From positions 20,221,044-20,285,043 of the forward strand of contig OW240921.1 in the NCBI GenBank assembly GCA_933207985.1: 64,000 nucleotides of DNA, given 5' to 3'. The notes under the pieces are model-generated. The model searched no databases, was not told the origin of the DNA, and was given only the letters and a program-made list of their open reading frames with translations. Positions 1 through 9,937 of the stretch are shown here, piece by piece (position 1 is the first letter of the stretch; each line of letters opens with the position of its first letter). The position numbers and the translations under genes were made by a program. Source of the DNA: Pelobates cultripes. Lineage: Eukaryota > Chordata > Amphibia > Anura > Pelobatidae.

Positions 1-691
1 AGGACCTTCCATCTTCCTCTTACTTTGTCATTGGTACCAACATGGACCATGACCGCTGGGTCATCCCCAGCCCCTCCCAATAATCCATCCACTCTGTCAG
101 CAACATGCCGGACCCGAGCACCCGGGAGACAGCAAACTGTCCGGTTGAGCCGATCAGAGATTGCCCTATCTGCTCTCCTAATGATAGAGTCCCCCACCAC
201 CACAACCTGTCTTGCCTTCCTTACATTTTGATCCCCACCCGTACTAGGGGGCTGTTAGCTCGGCTGTTAGAAGTAACAGCTTCCTCTAATACAGCTACTC
301 CTGAGCTGATGCTCCCAACATCTTCCCTCAAGCGGGCAAATCTGCTAGGTTGCACCAAATCAGGACTAGCTAGCCCTTTCCTCTTCCCTCCCCCCCTGCT
401 TCCTCGCCCCACTGTCACCCAGCTACATGCCTGTTCCCCATCTGTATTATCTCCTCCCTCTCCACTACCTGTCCCCACTAAACTCTGCTCAGTGAGCAGT
501 AGACTCCTCTCAAGATTATCAATCTCCCTCAATGTTGCGATTTGCTTCTCAAGATCTCCAATCTGAACTTCCAGAGAAGCCACTCGCACACAACCATCAC
601 AGAGGTATGGACCCTGGATGGGTACATCCAGGCATCCATACATGCAACAAGATGTGCATTGAGTTAAACCAGCAATCTTGCTAACACTCAT
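1..691 (-). pseudogene. CR1/L2-type LINE ORF1 fragment with esterase-like domain
   Basis: A minus-strand reading frame from 691 to 221 begins with a cysteine-rich segment (CTSCCMYGC, then CDGC) followed by a leucine-rich, coiled-coil-like stretch. After a frame change near 230-245 a second frame runs to the window edge. It contains VVVGDSIIRR and, near positions 20-45, VGTNDK; these are the GDS and GTND blocks of SGNH/GDSL esterases. Zinc-knuckle or coiled coil followed by an esterase is the known layout of ORF1 proteins in CR1/L2-clade LINEs. The frameshift makes it a dead copy. It is cut by the window edge, so its RT is not visible. Other SGNH-containing mobile proteins cannot be excluded. 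Confidence 0.6.
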
Positions 692-819
692 TTCCCCTTT
701 AAACAGTAAAATAAAAACAGTTACCTTGATAGTTTAAACCCCTTGTTAGTTTGAACTCCTGGTTTTCTAACTCCTACTTGAAAGAGTCTACTTAATAGAG
801 GCTGCTTTCAAATAACTCA

Positions 820-1110
820 CACACACACACTAATCTGTTAGTGTGTGTGTGTGTGTGTGAGTGTGAGTGTGTCTGTTAGTGTGTAAGTGTCTGTGTCTGT
901 TAGTGTGTGTGTCTGTTAGTGTGTAAGTGTGTCTGTTAGTGTGTGTGAGTGTGTCTGTTAGTGTGTGTGTGAGTGTGTGTCTGTTAGTGTGTGTCTGTTA
1001 GTGAGTGTGAGTGTGTGTATGTTAGTGTGTGTGTGTTAGCGAGTGTGTGTTTCTGTTAGCTAGTGTATGCATATCTGTCAGTGAATGTGTGTGTGTGTAT
1101 TTAGAAGGCG
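820..1110. repeat. TG-rich minisatellite (GTCTGTTAGTGTG type)
   Basis: Irregular TG dinucleotide runs are broken by the word GTCTGTTAGTG. The same word and the same 3' neighbour (TATTTAGAAGGC, then a G-rich GGGAAGGGTTGGG stretch, here at about 1098-1135) occur inside the hAT element at 17928-19216. This is therefore probably a truncated copy of that family with no visible terminal repeats. The stretch 1150-1829 holds no feature I can support. Confidence 0.65.
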
Positions 1111-1829
1111 GGGCGGGGGGAAGGGTTGGGTGGGGGTGGCGCTGCAGAGTGACACAATCTGTATAAATAAATCTGACACTGTATTGGGTGTATGGTATTA
1201 CTCACATACCCTCATTAGGATAAAATCCAAGCAAAGGTGCCAGATATACCATCATACCTGGAGTCAGAATGAATAACAATGTTTGAGGTAAAGTCTCTCA
1301 ATCACTGATATAATCAAATGACATATCATTTTATTTATTTTTTTGTTTGGATTTATTACCTCAGAAGTATGTTTCATGGTAACCTGATAATGGATGATTA
1401 ATGGAAAAGATGGCCCTTGAGACCTGAGTTCTGAGGGCAATAGTTTCCTCCCTAATCTCTTTTGTTCATTCCACCAGTGACCAACAATTCTTTCCCTCAA
1501 TTTTTTTTTTCCAAACATTAAGAAATTGGTCATAATGCATGACTCAGGCTGTCAGCAGTGACTATAAACAAAACAAATTTAAAATACAATTTCAGTTGAC
1601 ACTTTTTTGGTTTTATTATTTTTCATATGTAATTCAATCATTTCAACTGCGGGCACTCTCTTGAGAATAATTTCACTAATTTCTACCATGCTGATATTGT
1701 ATCATACATATAATTATACATATTTATTGCTTTATATTAATTTGATCTAGCCATAACACTCCAATGAATGCAACTTGTCTTCTTTCAATCTATGTGCATC
1801 TTCTGTAGATTATTTTATCTCTGGACAAT

Positions 1830-1945
1830 CTAAGGACAGGTAAAGTTATACCCAGGTTTTAATGGAGTGATTGGGTAAGGTGGGGGAGGGTTGGTGCAAG
1901 CGTTTTCAGTGGTGCATCCATGTATAGAAACGTCAACATAAATAC
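1830..1945 (-). CDS. LU gene exon 5 (C-terminus)
   Basis: The acceptor is TTTACAG before 1945 and the stop TAG is at 1832-1830. The exon encodes HGCTTENAC, a proline run and a final FTCP. The protein ends earlier than a canonical LU domain would. I did not find a clear polyadenylation signal immediately downstream. Confidence 0.75.
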
Positions 1946-4900
1946 CTGTAAATATTAAAGAACATATATGTCAGTACACACCAAATAGCCATACTATCCA
2001 CTCTTTAACAAATAGTTACACTCAGATGGCTAAAATATATCTGAATTAAGATGGATAAAAACTGGACACCTACCACTAAAGAAAGTGACGCCACCACTGT
2101 AGATGAAACATTTAGTTTGGGCTCCAGTACAATGTTTGGTATCTTTAGGTACACAAGTTTTACTGTCTATGCNNNNNNNNNNNNNNNNNNNNNNNNNNNN
2201 NNNNNNNNNNNNNNNNNNNNNNNNNNNNNNNNNNNNNNNNNNNNNNNNNNNNNNNNNNNNNNNNNNNNNNNNTTAAACAGGAAGGACATACTACCCCATT
2301 TTCAGTCTTGTTAAAGGGAGGCACTGAGGAAGGAACAGAGATAATGATTAGGTAACAATAATATTGACTGTGAAGATCTTGTCTTATTTAAAAAGAAACA
2401 TGTCTAACTCCACCCATGCTTAAATGAACACTATAGTCACAAAAACAACTTTAGCTTAATGCAGCTGTTTTAGTGTATAGATCATGCCTCTAAAGTCTCA
2501 CTGCTTAATTCCCTACCATTTAGGAGTTAAATCAATTTAGTTTCTCTTTCTGCAGCCCTTGCCACTCCTTCATTGTCTGTGACTGACACAGCCTGCATAA
2601 AAACAAAACAATTTTCATTTTTAATCCGATGTAACTTACTTTAAAAGTTTGTATCTCCTGTTTTGTAAAGTGAAATTTAATTACACATAGGTGATTTCTG
2701 CAGGATATAACAAGCTATCAACAGAGCAGGAGATAAGAAATTCTAACTTAAACATTATTTGCAATTAAGTAAGTGTAAACATTAGATGACTCTTTACAGG
2801 AGGTTTTTAGGAAGGCTGTGCAAGTCACATGTAGGGAGGTGTGTCTAGGGCGGCATAAACAAAGTGATTTAATTCCTAATATGAGCAGTGAGACTGCAGG
2901 GGCCTGATCTATATACCAAAACTGCTTCATTAGGCTAAAGTTGTTTTGGTTACTATAGAGTCACTTTAACTTGCTCAGATGACACATTTACTAGATCTTA
3001 ACAATATCCAATCATTTGAAAGATGCTTCAATACTCACGTTTTATTTTTTTTTTGTTGCATCCATTGCTTTTGCAGCACTCAGCTAAATAGTACAGTTGC
3101 GAAGATCCAAATGTCATGTTATTACTAGCAGAACACAACTTGGGGCTGGGTGCACACGACTTTGTGATCATTGGAATTGTTTCGAGACCTGTAATAAATA
3201 GATTTTAGTATCACCATAGTTTACTATTTTAGAGTAAGTAGTGTTTGACAAAGCATTTCTGTACACCTTCTTGTAGTAATACCATAATAATTACACAGCT
3301 GGATTCATTACTTACCATTAATTGAAACAACTAATACAGTCAAGCAGCTGTCAACAGATTTATCGCACGTTTCAAGTTTTCCAGAGCATGTGTCACCATT
3401 CATGTTTTCACATTTCTCACACTGAATACAATTCCCTAGAATAATATAGAAGATGGATAGATTGCAAGTTTGTTAATGAATAAAAAAGTCATAATTAATA
3501 ATGGATGAATTGAATATAATGTAGAAATATATGCATTACTCAGTTTTATTATCAGTTTTGATAAAGACCCTTTTATCAGTACTCCATCTGTGCTTTGAGA
3601 TTAGCTAGAGCAACCCCTGCTGCCATGATTCAGGGTATTTCAGGATTGGCCTGCTCTGTCTCTGTCTATCCATCTAATACTATTAAAAATAAACAAAAAA
3701 CAAAGCTGGAAAAAAAACCAATAACAAAAACAGAAAAAAAGAGCAACACAAAGCAAAATCGATCTTCACCTTATAACTAAACCGACCAATCAGAACATTC
3801 TGACAGGTAAATGTTATCTCTCATAAGATTTGTATCAGAGTGGCTCCCATGGTTTTAGAGCCCCCATGTGGTGCCATGGGTGGTGGCAGGGGATGGAATG
3901 TGACGTGTTCACCAACTTTTTATTGTATTTTAAGCCCTCCTTGTATTTTACAAGCCCATTCCTATGGAATGGGGATTTTAAAAGCTTCTTGTTCGAAACT
4001 TCTCATGTGCAGTACATGTCTCGCATGTGTGTCCTAGAATTTATTTTTAAGAGGGAATATTTTTTTGGAAACATAATTATAAGAGGCATTGTTTTTTTAA
4101 CAAATGCTCTAAAAGTTTATAAACATTACAAAATTATAAAATGTGTCACAAAATAGCAATGTTTCTACAGTGATAACCAAGAGCAATTTTGCCGGCTTTA
4201 TTTTCACCTGATACCTTTCTAGCTCAAATTGAATCAAAGTGTAGATAGCGATCTAAATGAGAAAGAGGGAAGAAAACTCATTGTTTTATTACAGGGGTCT
4301 TGGGCACACCTGGCATGGCCCAGGACAATGCAAGATGCTGTTATGATGTGTTATATGGCACCTTTTTCATAAAACATAATCATCCTATGTACATATAAAT
4401 AACTATAAGTATAAATAGGGGATAATCATAAATACACACACAAAAATAAAAATAAATAAAAGTAAAAATAAATAAAAATAAAATGTATATTGTAAACATG
4501 GAATAAGGTAAGAAACACATTCAATGAATTAGCATCCAATAATTGTTGGGACAAGTGGCATAGATATTCTTTATAATAATAAAAAAAAACACTGAACACC
4601 ATAACCACTACAGTCAGCTTCTCAGAATAATTTGTCAAGACGTTTTAGAACATGATTTTTGTTTATCTAGTTTAACTCAAACAATTAGTTTCATATGGTT
4701 TTATATATCCTATATAAAACCACCCAATTCCTTGTGCTATCCATAATGTTTTCTTCCAGTCTTAGAATTATTGAGTGACCTCCTCTTCGTTATCACCCAA
4801 TCACCCTAAAAGTGATCTATTTTTTATTTAATACAGTCCTACATATGAAAGGAATGTTGCTATTCATCGTTGCACACAGTTTTATGACCTTGGACACATT

Positions 4901-5229
4901 TATTACAGAGCTTTACATTTTCGATCTTGGCTAAGATCAGATATGGTAACCAACATAAAAAATACAATGCAACACATTCATATCTTTACCTTGTTTTCTT
5001 CTGTAGACTTTCCAAACAGTCTGGCGTGGTTAAGTCAAGATAGTCATCTAATATAACCATGTGACATTCTTATTGGTCTACACACAGCACTCAATAACAT
5101 TAAAAAACATTTTTCCTAGCCGAGGTCTACATGGTGACCCAGACATTGGGAACTAACTATGTCCCATAACTCACCTGTGTTGAAGAAAATAGCAAGCATG
5201 CAAAATGCACTTAACATAAAGCTCATCAT
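1830..5229 (-). CDS. Secreted two-LU-domain (Ly6/uPAR three-finger) protein, PLA2-inhibitor-gamma / sodefrin-precursor-like
   Basis: Five exons can be read by eye: 5175-5229, 3316-3435, 3039-3188, 2074-2323 (broken by 100 N) and 1830-1945. All have AG/GT borders and all introns are phase 1. The product is about 196 residues. Exon 1 encodes a hydrophobic signal peptide (MMSFMLSAFCMLAIFFNT). Exons 2-3 form LU domain 1: C-x2-C-x2-C at the start, NGDTCSG, CDKSVDSC, and the closing ECCKSNGCN signature. Exons 4-5 form LU domain 2: NGVVCPSC, KHCTGAQTKCFIYSG, HGCTTENAC, ending FTCP and a TAG stop. This exon layout and the NG-x2-CPSC and YFSG-type motifs match gamma-type phospholipase A2 inhibitors. 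Amphibian sodefrin-precursor-like pheromones share the fold and are an equally possible identity. Odd points are an extra cysteine at the start of domain 1 and no final CC-x4-CN in domain 2. A TATA box lies 57 bp upstream. The protein should be secreted and disulfide-rich; the binding partner is unknown. Confidence 0.8.
2074..2323 (-). CDS. LU gene exon 4 (domain 2, first half), interrupted by assembly gap
   Basis: A pyrimidine-rich acceptor (CCTTCCTCAG) precedes 2323 and the donor GTAGGT is at 2073. The 51 bases before the gap encode LPPFNKTENGVVCPSC plus one residue. The 99 bases after it encode a segment with KTC, KHCTG and KCFIYSG. Both pieces are in phase with their neighbouring exons. 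Counted literally, the 100 N would break the frame, so the true missing length must differ. Confidence 0.75.
2173..2272. other. Assembly gap of exactly 100 N inside an exon
   Basis: One hundred N is the usual placeholder for a gap of unknown size. The exon pieces on both sides suggest very little sequence is really missing (see findings). Confidence 0.95.
2420..2969. mobile_element. T2-type MITE in LU-gene intron 3
   Basis: The element starts and ends at TTAA (2420-2423 and 2966-2969). Its ends are long inverted repeats: the left CACTATAGTCAC...AACAACTTTAGC... stretch matches the complement of the right end over roughly 90 bases. TTAA targets with TTAAAGG-like ends define the T2 MITE group known from Xenopus. 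It lies wholly between exons 3 and 4. Confidence 0.65.
3039..3188 (-). CDS. LU gene exon 3 (domain 1, second half)
   Basis: The acceptor is TTACAG before 3188 and the donor GTGAGT is at 3038. The exon has 150 bases, phase 1. It encodes five cysteines and ends with the ECC-x4-C-N signature that closes a three-finger domain, followed by a lysine-rich tail (CNKKKIK). Confidence 0.8.
3316..3435 (-). CDS. LU gene exon 2 (domain 1, first half)
   Basis: The acceptor is TCTAG before 3435 and the donor GTAAG is at 3315. The exon has 120 bases with a phase-1 junction on both sides. It encodes six cysteines, including the CIQCEKC and DTCSG motifs. The pseudogene exon at 20118-20236 aligns with it. Confidence 0.8.
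3436..5174 (-). other. Intron 1 of the LU gene
   Basis: AT-rich sequence with an A-rich (AAAATA)n run at about 4432-4487 and an AAC/AAAAC-rich patch near 3680-3760. No gene or clear transposon boundary was recognised inside it. Confidence 0.5.
5175..5229 (-). CDS. LU gene exon 1 (signal peptide)
   Basis: The ATG is at 5229-5227, with a second in-frame ATG directly after it. There are 18 codons plus one base, and the donor GTGAGT follows at 5174. The residues are hydrophobic, as expected for a signal peptide. I chose the first ATG because it sits about 30 bases from the start site predicted from the TATA box. Either Met could initiate. Confidence 0.75.
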
Positions 5230-5285
5230 GATGCTGGATCAATGAGTTCTGGTGTCTTTCTCCCATGTTAGGAGCTAATAGCTCG

Positions 5286-5293
5286 TATTTATA
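5286..5293 (-). promoter_or_regulatory. TATA box of the LU gene
   Basis: TATAAATA reads on the minus strand 57 bp upstream of the first ATG. That spacing would place transcription start near 5260 and give a short 5' UTR. No other promoter element was recognised. Confidence 0.55.
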
Positions 5294-6144
5294 CAATTTA
5301 ATTATATGTCTGAGATAGAATGGAGGAAAAGATCCCAAACGAACAACACTGTGATGGCAAACTAAACTGGTCTAATCTGGTTCTGATGATGAAATTGTTT
5401 TAATTATCAAAATCGTAAACAAGAAAGCTCCCATCTTTTATTACATTAATTAAAGAGGTATTAATAATTCAATTTAATGACTTTCTTGGAAATAAGCCAC
5501 TATGAACAGATATATCAACACACAACTTGACATTTGGTCAAATAACTAAGGTTGATGATACATATTAATGAGATGCAAATGGAGTATGGATTTAAGATGA
5601 AGTGAGGTTATGATGACATTCAAACATAGTTATTATTGGGATGTAATGAAAACATCTTTAGATAATTTCTCCCACTAGGTGTGCCGATTTCTGCTTCAAC
5701 CCTTCACTAAACAATTCTTTCAGTTTAAGAAAACAAAATATCCTTACACTTACAGTTATTCGCTAAATGAGAATTGCCAGGAATTCAGAGTGAAATAAAG
5801 GCAAATTTTAAAATTTTGGCCAGATAGCAAATCAATAGAAAGTTTTTAGTTTGGCTGTTTTGGCTTCAAATTTGAAATTCACTTTTAAATCCCAATAATT
5901 CTCATTTTATTAAATAACTCTGTCAGCTGAAACATAAAAGCATGCAGATGTTACACAAATTGAAGATAGGAGCCGTACTCAGTCACAGCAGACACCCGGT
6001 GCATTGGAGGACCAGCAATCCCACAAAATTAAGGCAATCTCCAGGCACTCCAGGTGTTAAAGCCCCAGGCAGATGTATTGTAACAGAAAAAGGAAAAGCA
6101 ACATTTTAACCTGCAAGAGGTCTCTGTCAAGCTAGGCAAAGACC
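5294..6144. other. Upstream intergenic sequence
   Basis: AT-rich and apparently unique. I see no gene or repeat with defined ends here. Confidence 0.4.
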
Positions 6145-6152
6145 TCTTAACA

Positions 6153-6289
6153 CAGGCTTCCCCAAACTCTGGCCCTCCAGATGCTGCTGAACTACAACTC
6201 CCATGTTTCTCAGCCTATCTATTGCATTCACAGAATCATGGGAGTTGTAGTTCAGCAACATCTGGACGGACAGAGTTTGGGGAAGCCTA
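6153..6289. mobile_element. Short hAT-type MITE (CAGGCTTCCCCAAAC ends)
   Basis: Near-perfect inverted repeats begin CAGGCTTCCCCAAACTC and fold over almost the whole element, with ACTACAACTCCCATG in each arm. It is flanked by 8-bp duplications TCTTAACA (6145-6152) and TCTTAGCA (6290-6297), one mismatch apart, as expected for hAT transposition. It is a very widespread vertebrate repeat type. Confidence 0.75.
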
Positions 6290-6739
6290 TCTTAGCAGAT
6301 CAAAACGTTGCTGCTCCTTTTCAGTCCCTGTTCAACAATATCCATTGGGTTGCCCTATGTGCATGGACCACCCGATGGGCCCCCAGTGGGTGTGCCCTGG
6401 TACAGCTGCACTGGCAGTACTTTGTCTTTTTTTTTTTGTTCTCTTGGGATGCGTTCATAGTCGGAGTCACATACTATGGGATTGGGGTTGTGTAAATTAG
6501 AAATTGTTTATGTAAGCTTGAATGTGTGTGATAAATGTTGTAGGTGGGGTCCTCATGTGTATAATGGTAATTGTATTGGGCTGCATATGAGTGATGTGTG
6601 CTATCTTGAGAGCTGCATGTATTTGATCAGAAGTTTTTATTATGGACTGGCTGCAATTTTGTGCATTTTTGCAAACTGGATATATATATATTTATCACGG
6701 AGAATAACCCTAACACGCGTTTAGGTTTAGGTTAGCAAG

Positions 6740-7400
6740 TTTAGGTTAGCAAGGAACAGACTACGAAAATATAAACGTCTTACCAGGCCTTAGAGTGGCC
6801 AGACTTAACGTTAGACAGAGTAAAGCATAGTCGAAATACGAGCCAAGGTCAGGGTAACGGAAAGACAGCGAAAACGAGAACTAGCCAGAGTCAGGTACAC
6901 GGTAATAATCAGAAGGGCAAACAAGATAGACAAGGGTTAAGAGAAACTCATAGTCAGGAAACAAAGCCAAGGTCAATACCAGAATACAATCCTAATCACA
7001 AGGAATGCACTAAAGGGTACTGAGAACAGATACCACAATAGGGCACAGAATCTAGGGCCAGGTAATTTTAAATACTTTTATTTTTAATTTGATTGGTTCA
7101 CATCATGCCTGTGCCCCAAAACGTGCATGAATGGGGGCCCCGGAATGACATGGGCCAATGTGAGCCAACCTCAAGGTTAGGCTCCCAATTCCCCTTTAAG
7201 AACGTGCTCGCAAAACGAGCAGCATTCCCAATACTGTACGGGCCAATGCACCCGATCAGACAGTACGGCACTCATGGCCCACCGGGAGTATTCGAGCCAC
7301 ATGCGACTCGCCTGAAGGCAGGAGTGCTCGAGCCACATGTGGCTCGATCAAAGATCCCCTGTCGGCACGCAGACCCCTACTGTTACAATATTACAGGAAA
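6740..7400. repeat. LTR-like remnant, Gypsy type
   Basis: The words CCTTAGAGTGGCCAGACT and repeated AGCCAAGGTCAGG-like phrases also occur at 41934-42223, where they adjoin Gypsy coding sequence. This suggests an old LTR in the same orientation. The ends are not defined. Confidence 0.35.
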
Positions 7401-7500
7401 AGAGCAATTTTTAATTAATGATCATAAATCCACTAAAACACAAGAAAAGCCTCTCTCAGTGTAGGTATGCTTTATCTGTGATCAACTGAGCACGCTGCCA

Positions 7501-7568
7501 TTAAAGGTGACTCCAAGCTCCATAACCACTTCTACTTTTTGAAGTGGTTATGGAGTAAGGAATCTGTA
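7501..7568. mobile_element. T2-like MITE end, interrupted
   Basis: Begins TTAAAGGTGACTCC and contains a hairpin made of CTCCATAACCACTTC and its complement around 7519-7556. The rest appears displaced by the hAT element that starts at 7577. Confidence 0.4.
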
Positions 7569-8109
7569 TGTGCAGCCAGGGCCGGTGCAAGGATTTTTGC
7601 CGCCCTAGGCAAATAAAAATTTGCCGCCCCCCCCCCATGTCCTGCCCACCATGTAACATCACAATGCCCCGCCCATATGGGCCAACGCCAGTCTTCACAA
7701 AGTGTCTTTTATCTGAAAAGACAGTGTGTTTACATTAAAAAGCCTACTAGCACAGGCTATAGACACCAGAACCACTACATTATGCTGTAGTGCTTCTGGT
7801 GACTATAGTATCCATTTAATGTGAGATTAGTGCCACTAATAATATATTGGATTACCTATTTACCACCAGATGAGGACAAGAGGCTGATGATGGGCTCAGT
7901 CTGGCTCCACAGGTCTGGTGTAGAAGAGGCTCTCTGGAGACTGTTTTTAACAGTGCTCACAACAATTAACGAACAGGAAGCAGCTCCATTTTTTAGGGCC
8001 CCTTACACAGCTCAAGGTCTGGGCCCCCAGGGCTTGACCATGAGTATGCCTACAATGCCCACCCATAAATACCTACATGGCCCACCCATGAGTTCTCTCA
8101 CAGGAAGTG

Positions 8110-8510
8110 TAGTGTATGTGTGTAAGGGATGTTTTATGTGTTATTGTAGAGGATGCAATGTGTGTGTGTTCTTATAGAATGTAGTGTATAGGGATACCAA
8201 TTTGTATAAGGGATGTAGTGTGTTTATAGGGGATGCAGTGTGTGTTTGCGTGTAAGGAATGCATTGTATGTTTCTGTGTGTGTAAGGGGTGCAAGGTGTG
8301 TTTCTGTGTATGTAATTGAATGCAGTGTGTGTCTGTAAGGGGTGCATTGATTGTGTAAGAGATGCATTTTGTTTCTGTGTGTAAGAGAATGAGTGTTTGT
8401 GTGAACGTAAGGGATGCATTGTGTGTTTCGGGTGTGTCTGTGTGTGAGTAGGAATGCATTGTATGTTTCTGTGTGTGTAGGGGGGGGATGCATTGTGTTT
8501 GTGTGTAGTG
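8110..8510. repeat. TGCATTGTGTGTTTCTGTGTG minisatellite
   Basis: Imperfect units of roughly 35-50 bases carry the words GGATGCATTG and TGTTTCTGTGTG. They lie inside the hAT element. The apparent open frames here only reflect repeat composition. Confidence 0.7.
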
Positions 8511-8589
8511 TAAAAGAGAGGGTTTGTGGGGTAGGATAGGGACTGAGAGGGGAACAGCTCTTTATTTTTATTTTTTTAAATTTCATAGT

Positions 8590-9000
8590 GCTCTCCCCTC
8601 CTGTCAATTATTGATTTCCCCTTCCCTCCTGTCCCTCCGTGTTCTACCCCTTCTGTCCCTTAGTGCTCTCCCTTGGCCCCCTGTCCCTCTGCAGTCCCCC
8701 CTTGGTGGTCTTCTCACTCCCCCCTCTCTCCCTTAGTGGTCCTCCATCCCTTCCCTTAGTGGTCCTCCCTCTCCCAAACCCCTTAGTAGACCTTCCCCTC
8801 CTCCCCCCACCCCCTTAGTGGTAATCCCCCCCCCTCAGTGGTCATTACCCTCCCCCTCCCTTAGTGGTCCTCCCTCCTTACCCCCCTTTGGTGGTCCTTC
8901 TCCCCCTTAGTGGTCCTTACTCCCCCCCACTCCCCTAATGGTCCTTACTCCCCCCCTTACTCCCCCCCCACTCCCCCCCTCCCCTAATGGTCCTTACCCC
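8590..9000. repeat. C-rich minisatellite (CCCTTAGTGGTCCT)
   Basis: Repeated CCCCTTAGTGGTCCTTC-like words of about 20-30 bases run up to a GC-rich segment. The plus strand is strongly pyrimidine-skewed. Confidence 0.7.
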
Positions 9001-9015
9001 CTCCCCTCCTGCCTA

Positions 9016-9091
9016 TGTAGCGTGGCCGGGCGGCCGGGTACAGGAAACAGAGGTTCCTGTCCCGCGTTCCGCGCCGCCCGGCCACGCTACA
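9016..9091. repeat. Perfect GC-rich inverted repeat
   Basis: A 19-base arm at 9016-9034 (TGTAGCGTGGCCGGGCGGC) is perfectly complementary to 9073-9091, with a 38-base loop. It lies within the hAT element. Confidence 0.8.
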
Positions 9092-9300
9092 TTGAGAGAC
9101 CGGCTCTGCGCCTCCCTCCTGCCGGTCACAAACCTGGCCGCCCTCCACACAGCAATGCCGCGCCGCCTGGGGCTTGCTAAAGCGCTCAGGCGGTGCAGCA
9201 TGAGGAGCCGCCGGGCACAGGGATACGGCGCCCCCTGCTAAGTTGCGCCCTAGGCGGCTGCCTAGGTCGCCTTACAGGTGGTGCCGGCCCTGTGTGCAGC

Positions 9301-9577
9301 AGTTCTGCATGAGGTTTTTTTTTTTTAAATAAAACTGAGGGACCAAATGATAAAAAAAAGAATTTAGTTGGGTAGGGTTGGAGTAACTCTTCAATGTTTT
9401 TGAACATCCAACATGCCAAATTGCAGTAACAATGGTGGCTTGTGAACTTTTAAGATGGCGCGGTGTCAGATTCCAACCTCAGAATTTTGTGGTATTCCGG
9501 TGGGTCACTGCAAGATATTTCAGGACCATTGGTAATTTCAAATATAGTACATCAACTTGGAGTCCCAAAACCTAGAT
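9301..9577. other. Unassigned spacer between hAT and L1
   Basis: I see no gene or defined repeat here. Confidence 0.4.
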
Positions 9578-9937
9578 ACAATCCATTGATTTATTTTTTT
9601 ATTTTATTTTTATTCATTTTATGTGGTACAAAATTATCACATTATAAGAACAAGAATAATGAAAAAGGGTTTACAAAACATAAGAGATAAGCAGCATTCC
9701 ATCACATTACATCCGTGTAGATTAAATGACTTCACATTTTCTTACATTTAACAATTACTAGATATGTCTTTGTTCATGATGACTATCACTCTCAGACTTA
9801 TGCCCCGGTATTCTCAATTGAGTATATGAGGTATTGCTTTCGTACCTAGGTGTACCAGTGTATGACATAGTTTTTGAGAGCATGTTCCCTTATGGAATTT
9901 GCTTCCCCAATCTCAGTTACCGACGTTATGTTAACAT

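Larger units (their letters stand above)
7577..9292. mobile_element. Non-autonomous hAT element with CAGGGCCGG ends
   Basis: The left end reads CAGGGCCGGTGCAAGG and the right end is the complement of CAGGGCCGGCACCACC. Both sides then carry a CCTAGGC-rich subterminal stretch. Perfect 8-bp duplications TGTGCAGC occur at 7569-7576 and 9293-9300. No transposase is present. The interior is a T2-like palindromic patch (about 7690-7825), a TG-type minisatellite, a C-rich minisatellite and a GC-rich hairpin. Confidence 0.85.

Noticed and set aside
1085..1276. Small plus-strand frame after the TG repeat
   Set aside because: It begins in the repeat and shows no family features.
8141..8607. Overlapping minus frames of 92-127 codons rich in His, Thr and Pro
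   Set aside because: They come from the minisatellite inside the hAT element.
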